In this document: positions 1 to 11,867 of the stretch, piece by piece
How the letters are laid out: each line of letters begins with the position of its first letter
Numbering within the stretch: the first letter of the stretch is position 1
DNA from: Ophiura sarsii
Lineage: Eukaryota > Echinodermata > Ophiuroidea > Amphilepidida > Ophiuridae
Reading direction: 5' to 3'
Assembly (NCBI GenBank): GCA_035610835.1
Contig: CM069449.1
Location: forward strand, 36,556,098-36,620,097
Length of the DNA stretch: 64,000 nt
Made by a program: the position numbers and the translations under genes
Notes under the pieces: generated by a model
Told to the model about the DNA's origin: nothing
Database searches by the model: none
Seen by the model: only the letters and a program-made list of their open reading frames with translations

Positions 1-298
1 CCCTTTTGTAAAAGATCCCCCAGCTGTTCATCTGTCAGGCTTTTTTGATTACAGAAAACATAGCCAATCTTGCAGTTCCCTTCCCAGGTTGATGCACCAC
101 CGCCCACGTTGAAAGGTTGACACCTATGTTTATATGGCCTAGGCATCAAGTGCCACAGAATGAAGGCAAGGTTGAACAAAGCAGTCCTGCCAATAGTGTT
201 ACTACATGATGGTCTCACAATCAGTGCTTTTCTAAAATCGTTGCAATAGTAGATTGCCTCCTCAGGAAGTTCATCATACTTCTGAACTAAACGGTCAA
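1..298 (-). CDS. Internal coding exon of an unrecognised gene (runs off the left edge)
   Basis: On the minus strand an open frame begins right after a good splice acceptor (pyrimidine-rich TTCTTTTTTAG, AG at 300-299) and stays open to the window edge, about 99 codons. The translation is protein-like: it begins DRLVQKYDELPEEAIYY and later contains GRTALFNLAFILWHLMPRP and GGGASTWEGNCKIGYVF. No ATG opens it, so it is an internal exon. Its phase (two bases complete a codon) matches the one base left by exon 2733-3069, giving a GGA-ATT-GAC junction across a 2434-bp intron. I do not recognise the family and infer no function. The remaining exons lie outside the window to the left. Confidence 0.75.
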
Positions 299-399
299 CT
301 AAAAAAGAAAGAATTGTCAAAATGCAACAATAGAACAGTCAATCTAGACAAATTAAAGGTTTGAAATAAACTTTTTAATTAACACTTGCTAAATTAAAA

Positions 400-745
400 T
401 CAATACTATCAGTTTATGTTCCTAAGAGACAACTCAGATCCTCTTTTAGCTGATGATAGAACTTTCACAGTTTTTGCATCAAGGGAATGGAATAAGCTAC
501 CAGTGTATATTAGACAATCTTCATCTACAAATATATTCAAAAAAGCTCTTAAAACTTATTTGTTCCCCAATTAACCTATTTTTCAATTGTTTGTCATATT
601 GATTTGTACTTTTAAGATTGTACTTTAAGATTGTATTTTTAAGATGCACAGTTTATTCAAAATATGTAGTTTTAAGTTGTAAGCGCTCTGAGCCTTTTGG
701 AAATGGCGCAAAATGCTTTTTTATTGTTCATAAGGAAATTTGTTT
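400..745 (+). mobile_element. 3' end of a non-LTR retrotransposon (CR1/L2-like)
   Basis: The plus-strand frame ending at TAA 572-574 translates to the pattern typical of reverse transcriptase C-termini of CR1/L2/Rex-type LINEs. It reads TFTVFASREWNKLPVYIR, then SSSTNIFKKALKTYLFPN and stop, fitting the known motif R-x-WN-x-LP-x-x-IR ... FK-x-x-LK-x-x-LF. The 3' UTR after it contains a GTAAGCGCTCTGAGC ... GGCGCAAAAT block, which resembles the conserved tail hairpin of these elements. This is a 5'-truncated, dead copy inside an intron and opposite in orientation to the gene. The clade assignment is tentative. Confidence 0.75.
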
Positions 746-1429
746 TTTATTGAATTAATAGCTGAAATTCACGTCACAGAATTTTGCAGGTGGTATATTT
801 TTGCACTCGCAAAACGCAAGGTAGAAAATGCATGTATGAGGTAGCGAGTGTAATTTTGAACCCTGGGTGTGACATTGAAAAATTGAAATGCAACAGAAAT
901 CATTTTTGTTGTATCTAAAAAACTAACAAACAAAAACACCTTAATGTATATCAAAAAAGGATTAAAAAGGAAGCATGGGGAAAATTGCCTCTGCATAAAA
1001 GAGTTGGCTGGGTAGGATGGCCTGCCCATAACTAACTTTTGATGGAAAATATTTTCATTACAGTAGGAAAATCAGCGTGAGGGACATTAAACATTCATAC
1101 ACTCTGCGTACACACCGCGCACGTACATGTAGTACCCAATCAGACTCTTAGATTGCTAAAATACGCGAAGTAGCACGCATTCACTGTTTTTGTTCAGTTG
1201 CACGGTGTGAACTCACAGTGTGTTGCGTAGCACGTTGCGTGTTGGAATGCGTGAACGCCGCGTAGGGTAAGTTTATTTGTCCGATGGGTAAGTTTGCTTT
1301 TAAAAAATCAGTTTAAATTAGAAGGTAAAAGTCATATTTTGCTCCTATATTTTATAGGTTTTATTGGCAAAAATTAAGCAATCTGTTATATTTTTTTCGA
1401 AAAACATAATATGATTATTGTCGTGTATG

Positions 1430-1624
1430 AATTAGATTAATAATTGCGCCTAACTTGTCGCTCGAGAAAATGTACCAAAATAATGCACTTGTGCTGACAT
1501 TGGAGTTGTCCAACTCACTCGCCTGTGGCTCATGAGAGCGGACAACGCCCACATCAGCACGCATGCATTATTTTGGTACATTTTGTCTCGCGTCAAGTAA
1601 TACGCAGTTATTAATCTTTAATTA
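1430..1624. mobile_element. Foldback (miniature inverted-repeat) element
   Basis: The two halves are imperfect reverse complements. AGATTAATAATTGCG on the left pairs with CGCAGTTATTAATCT on the right. Inside these, AAAATGTACCAAAATAATGC pairs with GCATTATTTTGGTACATTTT, and GTTGTCC pairs with GGACAAC near the centre. The arms are about 90 bp and no coding frame is present. Exact ends and target duplication are not resolvable by eye. Confidence 0.7.
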
Positions 1625-2732
1625 ATTACTTTAAATTGAAGTCAGTCACCAGACAGATGGACACAAAATAAATAGATAGGGTGTAAGCCATTCTAATTCC
1701 TTGCATTATATTCAACAGGAAAAAACTTTTCTACCCTTGTCGTGAGGGACAGAAAAACATTCCGAGACTCTTTTTCAGAGACCCCCCCCCCCCTACTTTT
1801 CTGACACATTCTTGGATTTTGTTCTGCCAATATTTTGTTATAGGCAGGTGTTGTGCTTTAAAAATGTTAAAGAAAATGGCGACTATAATTCCTGCATAAT
1901 AGTTGAAGCTTAATCTTATTGACTCCTTTTGATGTCCGTCCCTCACATTAAAAAATATGTGATTTTAATGGCGCAAACTGCACAAAATATGCATGGAAAT
2001 ATTTATTTCATTTTCAATTATTCAATATGACCCTTTCTCTATAATATCATGCATAGTTTTTATCAATTTGGAGAAATCCTAATTTCTCACTAAAATGTTA
2101 CCCAGTTTCACACTCAAGACTTTTAAAATCAAAGTTGGTAAAATCTGATTGAAAAACATCTATTTCTCTTATCATAAGGAATCAGACAAAGTGATGTTTG
2201 ACCTACATACATGTATCTCTGACATTACTTTTTGAATTAAAGCCAAAAGGTCAAATTCCCAGGTTGAATGTACATTGTAGGGCCCATATATAAAATGTAG
2301 TTCAAAAAATCAAAATTCATTAGATTTTGTTCAAAATGGTCTCAAAATGTTGAACCCATGTGACAGACTATACTGTGACAATATGTGGAAAACTGCAAAA
2401 AAAGTTGCACAAAATAAGTGTACACATTAGACTATAAATATAATTAAAGCTCTTTTAAAAAACTCACAAAAATATGAAATATTGATGCACAGAATTATGA
2501 GTGCGTAAATATTGGTCAAAACTGAAAAATGTCCCTCGATTTCTGATGGCTCAGAGCTCGGTACACCATCATGATCCAAGCTGAATTTTACAATTTTTTA
2601 TATAGGCATACTACGTCATACAGCCCGTTTTATAGTCACCTTTCCGAACTCCTTCCGAATTATGGTTTGGCAAGAATCCCACTTTAGATTTAGAAGAGTT
2701 TTAAATGGACGAAGATATACTCATGTACTTAC

Positions 2733-3069
2733 TTCCTTCTTCATCCAAATCTGTTATTCCTGATTGTAAAGACCACTGGTCATTTAGATCAATCTCTATC
2801 TCTTCCATCATTTCAATCAGCAATGACTTGAGCTGATCCCAAGCTTTTGAGTTCCAACGTGTCAGTTGCACAAGTTTTTCTGGTAATCCATCGATGTGCA
2901 ATAGTTGACCTTCTTCTGTCCATTCATCAATTCTGAAAAATTCCCACGCATTCAATACTCTCGCCATGGCTATGGGTTTGTCTTGTTTTTTGTACGTACT
3001 GTACAATAACTTGAATTGTACGGGATATTTTCCGTGACTCTTCTGTATAAACAAAAATGAGACATCCAT
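2733..3069 (-). CDS. Upstream coding exon of the same unrecognised gene
   Basis: This minus-strand exon is open for 112 codons and one base and ends at a consensus donor (GTAAGT at 2732-2727). One start option is the ATG at 3069, with an in-frame TAA shortly upstream. The other is that this is an internal exon beginning at 3042, because TTTTTGTTTATACAG just upstream is a convincing acceptor. Visible peptide includes HGKYPVQFKLLYSTYKKQ, MARVLNAWEFFRIDEW and an acidic stretch LLIEMMEEIEIDLND. Its exit phase fits exon 1-298 exactly, which is the main reason to treat both as one gene. The charged, helix-like composition suggests a soluble intracellular protein (inference). No domain is recognised. 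Confidence 0.72.
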
Positions 3070-3259
3070 GAAGCATTAATTTTTAGTGTGTATGTTACAT
3101 GTACAGATGTGCCTGGGGAAAAAGAGCTACTCATGCTCATTAATCAAGCCTCAAAACGACCCTAAATGGCGTAGTACCTGGTTGCACGCCACTAAATATT
3201 CCTGGCCGGCACGATAGGTGTTGCAAAATAAGATTGGAAAATTGGTACCATCCTTACCT

Positions 3260-3300
3260 TAAACCCCCCCCCCCCAAAAAAAAAATGGAAAATAGCATAG
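3260..3300. repeat. C-run and A-run low-complexity tract
   Basis: A run of C followed by a run of A lies just outside the 3314-4590 repeat complex. It contains no gene. Short open frames over this region are compositional. Confidence 0.7.
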
Positions 3301-3313
3301 ACCTGGTTATTTT

Positions 3314-4590
3314 TTGTAAGGCAAAAAAAAAATGTTTGGTTGTCCTCCAGAGCTTTTCTGGAGTAGGAGCGGGGGGGCGGGGAATTTTGTTTTATTTTTT
3401 TTTATTTTTTTTTTATGATCATTCACAAACTGTATCTCATTTGCTAACAAAAAACACCTGTCTTTTTAACTAAAATATCCTTTTAATTTATGTTTTAATC
3501 AGTAAGGCCAAGTAAAAAATAAAACATGTTTAGCGTCTGGGTTTTTGAAAAATGAGGAGGAGGGGCTTTTTTTTTTCTTCTTTTTTTTGTGGAAAAAAGC
3601 TCTAAATTCCCATATTTAGTGCTATATTTGGCGTATTCGGCGTAGAGATTGATATCTAAAAAAAGGAGGAGGCCTTTTTTATTTTCTATTTTTGAGAAGA
3701 AGGCTCCTCCAGTGATTGAAAAACTCTCTTGAAATGCTTCTATTATACATTTGAAAGCTTTCAGAATAAGTTTCAACTTCTGAAACATCTTTTTTATCAA
3801 GTTATAGCTGAAAGTTTACAAAATAAAAAGAAAATTGAAGAATCTTCAAAAAAGGAGGAGGGTGGGGACGCTAAACATGTATTTTTTTTTATTCGGCCTA
3901 AAAGAGTGTGAATAAACTAAAGTGTTCAATAAACCTTCAAGAAACACTTTATTTAATAAGATCACTTGAAAATATTATGAGAAGAAAAAACTTCACTGAA
4001 TTGCAAAAAAAAGGTGTGGTAATAGTATTCTTTAAAAAAAATATTTTAAAAACTTGTTAAAAATACAAAAAAAATATCAGGCTGCACAAGTCTATTCAAA
4101 TAAAATATCATTTTATTTATGTATTTAATCAGTTAAAAAGTGTGAATAAACTGTTCAATAAACTTTCAAGAATATCACTCAAAAATAGTGTGAGACACTG
4201 AATTTCAAAGGTTAGGTGTAGTAATAATATTCTTCAAAAATATATTTAAAAAAACTTTTTCAAAATAAAAAAAAAGGTCAGGCTGCACAAGTCTATTCAA
4301 CTAAAATATCCTTTTATTGTTTTAATCTGTTACAAAGTGTGAATAAACTGTTTAATAAACTTTCAAGGTAAAATTTAATATCACTCCAAAATAATGTGAA
4401 AGAAAAAAATTTCATTGAGTTTCACTAATTACGTGTGGTAAAACTTTTGTTTAGTAAAAGTAAAAAATCAAAAAAAAATTCAGAAAAAAACTTTTTTTTC
4501 CAAAAAAAAAAAAAAAAGGCGGTACGGCTGCACAAAAAGGGGCGGGCGGTCGAGGACAACCAAAAAATTTGTGTTTGCCTTATGGATGTG
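3314..4590. repeat. AT-rich repeat complex with inverted ends
   Basis: The ends are inverted copies: GTAAGGC ... TTTGGTTGTCCTC near 3317-3352 pairs with GAGGACAACCAAA ... GCCTTA near 4550-4582. A second inverted pair, built on ACATGTTTAGCGTC, sits near 3523-3538 and 3868-3882. The right part holds about three degenerate direct repeats of roughly 200-235 bp, beginning GTGTGAATAAACT near 3906, 4139 and 4337, each with GGCTGCACAAGTCTATTCAA in the first two intervals. Long A and T runs make all open frames here untrustworthy. It is probably a foldback transposon with internal tandem repeats. Confidence 0.5.
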
Positions 4591-5405
4591 CTGTTCAGAT
4601 GCCTTTCTCAACATCCTACCATAAAAAGAGCAATTATTCAAAGAATTTATTGATTTTTTGACCTTTTATTATTTTTCTCTGCTACACTCACAGACATTCT
4701 AGCACTGCAAACATGGCGAAAATGGCAGATATATCGAGGCTGGGCTAGCGCATTATTATAATAATTACAGGGAAGCTAAAAAGGCGAGTTCTGTGGTACA
4801 GTAGAGTTTGTGTGAGTTATACATTGAGTTGTGATTACTGCAGTGGAGTATGTTGGCGTATTCAATTACAACTCATTTTACAACCCGCTCCTCAACTCGC
4901 TTTAAATAAACTCACTCGCCATACTTTTCTTGGAACAAGAGCGTCAATGACGCAGAAACCCATGCTCGATTTATAGTGCAGTTAATGACGGTTCCCTGTA
5001 TTATTCCGAATGTTCTCATATTCTGTTGAATCATTTTCCGATTGTTCATAAAGCCGCAAATTTAAGGTGTATGAGAACGTTCGTTGATCCAATAATGTCA
5101 AAACTCATCTTTGGACCACTCTTAATCTATTCAGGCATGATATCATAATCTATGATGACACATGTATGAGCACTGCATTGTATCATGTAATACTGTTTTC
5201 GCATAAAATGTAGGTTATATGAAGAAAAAAAATGACAAGAGCTCCGCCGTATCCTGGGATTTTTATAGAAGACCCTGGCAGAAACTAACTAAAAAATGAA
5301 AGCCTCTATATAATATCTTCATGCTTAAAGTAATAATGTCTGAAGCTTTATTGATTGCAGATCATCATGGACATGATTTAATTAATGGCTAGATGCATAA
5401 ATAAA
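4591..5405. other. Intergenic stretch, nothing firm
   Basis: There is a short frame with an acceptable start context near 4713, reading MAKMADISRLG then stop, which is too short to call. I see no other coding, RNA or repeat signal. Confidence 0.4.
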
Positions 5406-5409
5406 TTAA

Positions 5410-5802
5410 AGGTATATTCCCACATCTTCTGGCCAAAAAACGCCCTCAATTTATTTCAAAATTCTCTTTTGTACCTGATTGTATTTCATATTGATCAACT
5501 AACATACCCTGAAAAAAGCTAAGATTAATTCGGCCTAATTGCTTCAAAATCATGGATTTGGAATCAAACTTCGGGATCCCAAAGTTTGCGAAATACGCGA
5601 GTTCAACGTGGTGCATATAGGGAAGTACGGTGTCTATGCAGGGCCATGCTGTAAGCGCGTATGACTAAAAATTCCATTTTAACTCATTTAAATACGATTT
5701 GGGGCAAACAATTAGCTTACATTGCACTTCAGTTACACATAATCGTTAATTATAAAGTGTTTTAGCGAAATCTATTTTTTGAAAAAATGTGGTAATATGC
5801 CT
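5410..5802. mobile_element. TTAA-flanked miniature inverted-repeat element
   Basis: TTAA duplications sit at 5406-5409 and 5803-5806. The terminal repeats are AGGTATATTCCCACAT on the left and the reverse complement of AGGCATATTACCACAT on the right. The 393-bp interior has no usable frame. The duplication type points to a piggyBac- or Kolobok-like mobilising enzyme (family knowledge), but none is encoded here. Confidence 0.78.
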
Positions 5803-5844
5803 TTAAGATAATTCAACACTGTTATTTGTTTCATTTGAGGTTAT

Positions 5845-7260
5845 TTAGAATTTGACCTTTAACCCCTTAACCATAAGTCGGACGATGAGGTTACCTTGGA
5901 CACTATTTGATCTTTGACTAAGACCAACACATTTGCTGCATCAATTGTGTTATATTAGGTTGTTTAAAATTTGACCCCTTATGTAACCAAATTTGACCTT
6001 TGCCACCTTAACCATAGGTCAGATGATGAGGTCACCATGGACACTATTTGATCTTTGACTAAGACCAATACATTGGCAGCATCAGTTGTATCATATTAGG
6101 TTGTTTTCAATTTGACCCTTATGTAACCAAATTTGACCTTTGGAAGTTATTTGATCTTGTCTTTGACTTAGACCAGTACATTAGAGATATTACTTCTATC
6201 ATTTAAAGTTGTTTAAAATTTGACCCCTTATCTAACTACATTTGACCTTCTTTGACCTTTGACACCATAACCATAGGTCGGACAAAGAGGTCACCGTGGA
6301 CATTTTTTAATCTTGAACTAAGACCAATACAGTCACAGTATTAGTTTTTGCATTTGAGACTGTTTGAAATTTGACCTTTCAACTTTGACCCCAAATGACC
6401 TCCGATCACAATATCTTTGTGGACACTATTTGATCTTTGACTAAGACTAACACATTTGCAGCATCAATTGTGTTATATTAGGGTGTTTAAAATTTGACCC
6501 CTTATGTAACCAAATTTGACCTTTGCCACCTTAACCATAGGTCAGATGATGAGGTCACCATGGACACTATTTGATCTTTGACTAAGACCAATACATTGGC
6601 AGCATCAGTTGTATCATATTAGGTTGTTTTCAATTTGACCCCTTATGTAACCAAATTTGACCTTTGACCCCTTAACCATAGGTCAGACGATGAGGTCACC
6701 GTGGAAGTTATTTGATCTTGTCTTTGACTTAGACCAGTACATTGGAGATATTACTTCTATCATTTAAAGTTGTTTAAAATTTGACCCCTTATCTAACTAC
6801 ATTTGACCATCTTTGACCTTTGACACCATAACCATAGGTCGGACAAAGAGGTCACCGTGGACATGTTTTAATCTTGAACTAAGACCAATACAGTCACAGT
6901 ATTAGTTTTTGCATTTGAGACTGTTTGAAATTTGACCTTTCAACTTTGACCCCAAATGACCTCCGATCAAAAATTCCTGAACACCCCGAAGGAACCTCTA
7001 CCCAAGGATCCCTCCACCCGACTTTTGTTGAAATCGGTCGAAAACTGTAGACGAAAAAGCGTTTTGATCGTATTTTGAAGATGACCTCGTTTGACCCCTA
7101 GATGACCTTTGACCCCTAATTCATGAACACCCCTATTGTCCCCCTACCCATCGATGATCATATGCGAGTTACAAGAAAATCGGTCAAACAGTATTCGAGA
7201 AGAAGCGTTTTGAAATTGTTGACAGATAGATAGACATATAGACGCATCGGTATGCTAGAA
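5845..7260 (+). repeat. TGACC-rich tandem repeat with direct-repeat (DR1-like) motifs
   Basis: Degenerate repeats are built on TTTGACC and on CCTTAACCATAGGTC, ATGAGGTCACC and TTTGATCTTTGACTAAGACC. A larger block is duplicated with about a 515-bp offset: AACACATTTGCTGCATCAA near 5935 recurs as AACACATTTGCAGCATCAA near 6449. TGACCTTTGACC-type words recur near 6248, 6658, 6814 and 7103. The tail (GAAATCGGTCGAAAA, then GAAAATCGGTCAAACA and AGAAGCGTTTTG, ending in GACAGATAGATAGAC) looks like the 3' end of a dispersed repeat. No coding frame is seen. Confidence 0.75.
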
Positions 7261-8050
7261 ACACATGCAGTCACCTGCATGGGTTAACAAGCATCCTGAT
7301 GATATCAATAGATACTGATCCAAGTTTATCGATAAATTGCGAGTGATTTTGTCGCTATAAGCATGGATTTTTATCATATATTCGAGATCTGTAGAATACT
7401 GCAACTAATTCCTGAACATAGTATGCAACCTGTGCGTACATGTATGTAGCTGACGTTTAATAGCCTTATAATTTAAGGTAAAGAGTGACACAAAAATCGG
7501 GACATTGTACGAAATCGTGACATTGTACGAAATCGTGACAACTCACGATATCGGTTGATTCTATAATCTTCACTACACACTGGGTTACATGGATTTACAT
7601 TGTCAAAACCGGTACCTGTCGCGAACTGACCAAATTTGTCATCTGATTTTATTTTTGTTTAATTCAGTCACAGTTTAAATCACAGGAATAATACCAAAAT
7701 GATATATGTTGCCTGTACAAAACAGTGGTAATGTTTTGTGTTCTGAACCTGGGTTGTGAAATCACATTTTTTGTAAAGTTCATGTAATGATGTGAAATTG
7801 GCATGGCAGCCATGTTAGAATCTGAAACAGCACATTTTAGTTCAAAATTGAATATTTAAACAATAAATTAAACCATAACAATAAATTAAACCCTTGAATG
7901 ATCATGTGATGATATGGACCATTTGGAAACCAATGTTTACAACAATAACATGAACAATTAGCCAAAACAATTGGTCGCTGATTGTCAAGGTACAGGACAG
8001 AAAAATGCATAGGAATTCTTTGTACTGCAGTCTGGGACTGGGTGGAGTGT
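7261..8050. other. Intergenic stretch with a tiny duplication
   Basis: GACATTGTACGAAATCGT occurs twice back to back near 7500-7535. Otherwise I see no gene, RNA or transposon terminus. Overlapping short frames on both strands near 7840-8160 lack exon signals. Confidence 0.45.
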
Positions 8051-8052
8051 TG

Positions 8053-8440
8053 GACCCCGGGGGCACTCAATATTAGCTTACGCACCATGTTCCATCAAAA
8101 AGACCCCCTTTTTTGGCCTGCTGTCACCGAAAAACCGTTGTTTTTACAATCTGTCACACGATGACCCCCATTTTTTCACTTTTTCTCATCAGAAGACCCC
8201 CGATTTCTGGAAGTATTGCTAAAAAGGTGATAATTTTTCAAAATGTTTAAAATTTCGAATAATTGTTGTTAAAAATATGACAATTTTCCCCCAAAAGACC
8301 CTATATTTGAGAGGTTGTCACCGAAAGACCCCTTTTTTGGGCAGTTTGTGACCCCCTTGGTTCCAAGGTGGCTGATGGAGCTTGTACTTCACTTTCATAT
8401 CTGAGTGCCCCCTCCCCCCCCCCCCCCCCCCTTTGACCCA
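8053..8440. mobile_element. Inverted-repeat element with GGGGGCACTCA ends
   Basis: CCGGGGGCACTCA near 8057 pairs with TGAGTGCCCCCTC near 8402. The interior is full of GACCCCC-TTTTTT blocks, and a C-run of about 19 sits at the right end. A GGGGGGCACTC start recurs at 27252. It is non-coding. Confidence 0.55.
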
Positions 8441-8683
8441 GTTCCTTATAAAAAAATGTATACTTTCATATAAATTTTGACTCTTTATTCATAGTTCAAA
8501 AATACAGCACTCAAAATTTTCAAAAAGTGACTTCCTTTAGTCCTGCTTAAACCTGCATCTATGTTAAATAGTACGCTTAAATATTACACCTAGCATGTTC
8601 AAGATGGTGGGCACCTGAAATTGATTTCAAGATCACTGCACAATTTTGAAAATTTTATTTTACTCTATTTCCTTCAATAAAAT

Positions 8684-8828
8684 CCAGGGCCCATATTCAT
8701 AAAACCTCACTAGCTTAGGTGGCAACTATCCCATTGTTTACCTGACAGGTTATCAATGATTAGGACTTTTAGTTTCCAACTAGAGATAGCAAGGTTTTAC
8801 TGGTTTTATGAATATATATGGGCCCTGG
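8684..8828. mobile_element. 145-bp inverted-repeat miniature element
   Basis: The left end CCAGGGCCCATATTCATAAA pairs with the right end TTTATGAATATATATGGGCCCTGG (read in two overlapping parts: TTTATGAATATA and ATATGGGCCCTGG). Terminal repeats are about 23 bp. No clear target duplication is seen and there is no coding content. Confidence 0.7.
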
Positions 8829-9091
8829 TAATGAGAGTCAAGGGTCTGCCCATGTCTGCATTCATAGCAACAAAGCCCGAAATTGTAGGGACTCTGATTA
8901 AAGGGACTACCCATCATTTCGACTGGTAAAAAAAAATCACTAAACATTGCCAGAAGCAAGTACAGAGACATACATGTATGAATCAAAACAAACAAAAATA
9001 TCCCCATCAAATTGCTGAAATTGTGAAGAAAATAGGGTTTTTATCAATTTTGAATTTCGAGGCACTATATAAGCAGTGTTTTTTTCCCTAA

Positions 9092-10165
9092 GGCCATGCG
9101 TTTTGAACTCGCCACCATCCGCGTTGCATCACCAGTTTGAAGAATGTTGACACCAACTGCGACTTAAGTTAGCATAACTTTGCAACTACTACCCCAAATC
9201 TTACAAAAGTATACATTTTTTGGAAAGCTGAAGATGTAAGCAAGCTAATTATGCAAATTTCAATACATCATACAGGGTGACCCAAAAGCTATACAGGGTG
9301 ACACAAAAAATTATGGATCAAAAAAGAGTTAATTAATTTACAGCTCATTTGAGACTTTTGCAGAAGGGAAGTGAACATTGCAGTATTTGTTTGGGTATAG
9401 GATAGGGTAAGCTTGCTGAGGATTAAAAAATAAATTCACTGGTGTTCGGCATATCCGTGAATACAGGGTGGTCCAAAGCATATTAGATTTTTTTTTTTAA
9501 TTAATGCATTTTGAGTTAAAACTTTTTAACACTTACCCATACAGAGGAAATGAGTGCATATTTAGATTCTGCATCAAATTTCCTTTAAGAAAATGTATAC
9601 ATTGACCATAATAGGGTATATAATTAAAATGCTACACCAATTTTTAATTTCCGAGGGCATTCGCATTCATTACTACAGCCGTCAATGTAAAAATTTGTCG
9701 TTCACTTAGTAAAACTTGATATTTGTAAAACTAAACACAATGATACACACTTATAATTACTCAAAACATTTAGCAGGATTGTTCAGCTTTAAATTAAGAC
9801 CAAAATCATGTATATAACCCCTGTAGTTGCTAAGATAGAATGATTTGATTCAAAAATTTGGCACGCAATTTTTTTTCCCCATAGAGTTTGTGTGTAGAAC
9901 TTCGCCCCCCCCCCCTCAACTTCCCCCCCCCCCCCCCTCAACCACCTCGGCTGTTCCCAACTCAATCAACTATATCTCCCCCATTTATTAAGTTAACTGC
10001 TTCATATTTACAGGTTATGTTATGCAATTATTTAGCTTTCAAATAAGTCCAAAACCATGACAATATATTTTTGCGTTCTTGAGTTATCATGAATTGAGTG
10101 GAACACGATTCGGAAAAGCGCAACGACGCCAATGTTTTTGGGTGGCGAGTTCAAAACGCGTGGCC
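9092..10165 (+). mobile_element. 1.07-kb inverted-repeat element, copy 1 (CTAA duplication)
   Basis: The terminal repeats are GGCCATGCGTTTTGAACTCG on the left and the reverse complement of a near-identical sequence on the right (GGCGAGTTCAAAACGCG then TGGCC). The 4-bp direct repeat CTAA sits at 9088-9091 and 10166-10169. Inside are degenerate internal modules, each with a CAGGGTGACCCAAAA-type word (near 9285, 9305 and 9465), and later two or three blocks on the pattern GACCAAAA-CATG. A C-run of 10-15 lies near 9905. No transposase frame is visible. A diverged copy in the same orientation lies at 11868-12927. Confidence 0.75.
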
Positions 10166-10169
10166 CTAA

Positions 10170-11380
10170 AGTTTTTGTTTCATAAGGTGTGGTTTTCTAC
10201 TTAGAAAAGAAATTTAATAGATCTAAAACAAGAAAAAGTTTATATAAATTATAAGAACATAACATTATCTTCACAAATGGTCAAGTACACCATTGAAGTG
10301 CAAAAATCAAGATTTACATTGTACTATAAATAGAAACACTCTCTGACTTAAATTGACTCCGGAGTCAAATAAACTCCAAATGGACAGAATTGTCTCTACT
10401 TCCCACATTTCGTAATTTCTGCGAAAACCTTTGCAGTGGTAAATTAGTATCGGAAAAGTGTCTCTATACATGCAAAAAAACATCTAGTATCGAAAAAAGT
10501 GAAATTTGAAATTCAGGATGATGGGTAGTAGTCCCTTTAACATGATAGCTGAAGAGGTAGTTCCAACTTCCAATAATTGTTACCATGCAGAGCAATGATG
10601 TATGTAGTTTCAAGGATTAAGCTTTAACAATGTTTGGCATCAACTTATTCCACAATCAAAATAAGAACAAGGTCTTCTAAAAAACTGGCCTCGGTGGCTG
10701 CATGATACTTGAACTAAAAATACGCGTACGCTGTTGTAGAAGCATGTATAGATATTCTAGCATGGACTACATGTAAATTGAGTGTAAAATAGGATGCACC
10801 GATACAGTACGAATAGAGCGGCCGCTACAATTAGTTACCTCTACATGGTCTTTCTCAACTTTTCCAGTAGGGAAACCATCTGAGTTTCGTCCATGGTGGT
10901 GTGCGTTAAAAGATCACGTTTTTACTGTTGGGACTTTGCACTTATATAGAACTTGGGCTTCGGTAACGGTCGGTAGAGGTTGTTTTTGTTACGCACCAAT
11001 CAGGCACCAATGCATAAACACACACTCGTTAGACTCCTCGCATGCCAAAACCGCAGGGCCAAAAACAATGTGTTTTCGAACAAATGCCCACAAATGTTAA
11101 TAAAATTATCTAAAAACGATATATTATTATTTAGATTTTACAGAATACTTATCACTGTGTATTTAAAGTGTACTCCACGATACAAATCCCAGTAAAGAAG
11201 GTTCTTATGATTTTCTATGGGCGTTTTTGCTCTCATTATTTCATGATGAAGACTCAGTAAAGTCAACCTCTAATATAGCTCGGCCGAGCCAAAAAACCCA
11301 CATAGCATCCATGGGTGTATTGATTCATTGCTTGATTATCCAATGTCAATTTTTATTTAATAAAATCTGAATCCAGAATA
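10170..11380. other. Intergenic stretch, no firm feature
   Basis: A NotI-like GCGGCCGC sits near 10819. On the minus strand an ATG in a good context (ACCACCATGG at about 10894) opens only 17 codons before a stop. No repeat structure is obvious. Confidence 0.4.
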
Positions 11381-11550
11381 CACTCCAAAGAGAAACCATA
11401 TCAATGTCACTCCAAAAAGAAACCCTATAAATGTTAAGCTATAATGAAAATGTGATGGTTGTTAGAAATGTTAGAATCCACGCCAGGATTCGTACTAAAG
11501 AGAAACCGTATCAGTGTGAATGTTATAGTAAGCTTACTAAAGCTTACCAG
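11381..11550 (+). pseudogene. Degenerate C2H2 zinc-finger relic
   Basis: The plus strand reads HSKEKPYQC then HSKKKPYKC and a stop (about 11381-11436). In a shifted frame it then reads RIHARIRTKEKPYQCEC (about 11472-11523). These match the conserved linker of tandem C2H2 fingers (known form H-TGEKPYxC). Frame breaks and stops between the pieces show that the finger array is dead. No complete finger (C-x2-C ... H-x3-H) survives. It may be a relic of a zinc-finger gene or of a transposon-carried finger. Confidence 0.6.
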
Positions 11551-11867
11551 TACCAGACTTTTGTGGAATTACCGATCGGCATTTTGTGTTTTCGTCTACC
11601 GAATATTCCTTACGTTACACGAGCCTTTCGTTCGTGTAACGGGACAACCGTGTTACGTTCACAAGCTTACTTTAAAATAAGACCAAAATGATGGGTGTGT
11701 GTCACTCTAATATGAAATTATTAAAGTTTGACTAGTGTGATGTCGTTCTCCATAGACTGTGTACACACCGCTTCCGCCACCTCCTCCACCCTTGAAGTTC
11801 CCAAAACAAAGAGACATAGCTTCAATACCTAAGCCCTAACTTAATGAATTTCATACAGTAAATAGGT

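Larger units (their letters stand above)
299..2732 (-). other. Intron between the two exons, carrying transposon debris
   Basis: The intron is bounded by GTAAGT (2732-2727) and an AG acceptor (300-299). It holds a non-LTR retrotransposon 3' end (about 400-745) and a foldback element (1430-1624). 746-1429 and 1625-2726 show no credible coding, RNA or repeat structure beyond a C-run near 1782. Confidence 0.65.

Noticed and set aside
10835..10894. Minus-strand ATG with strong context (ACCACCATGG)
   Set aside because: The frame stops after 17 codons, before the nearby GTAACT donor. No acceptor links it to exon 13807-14007 in phase.
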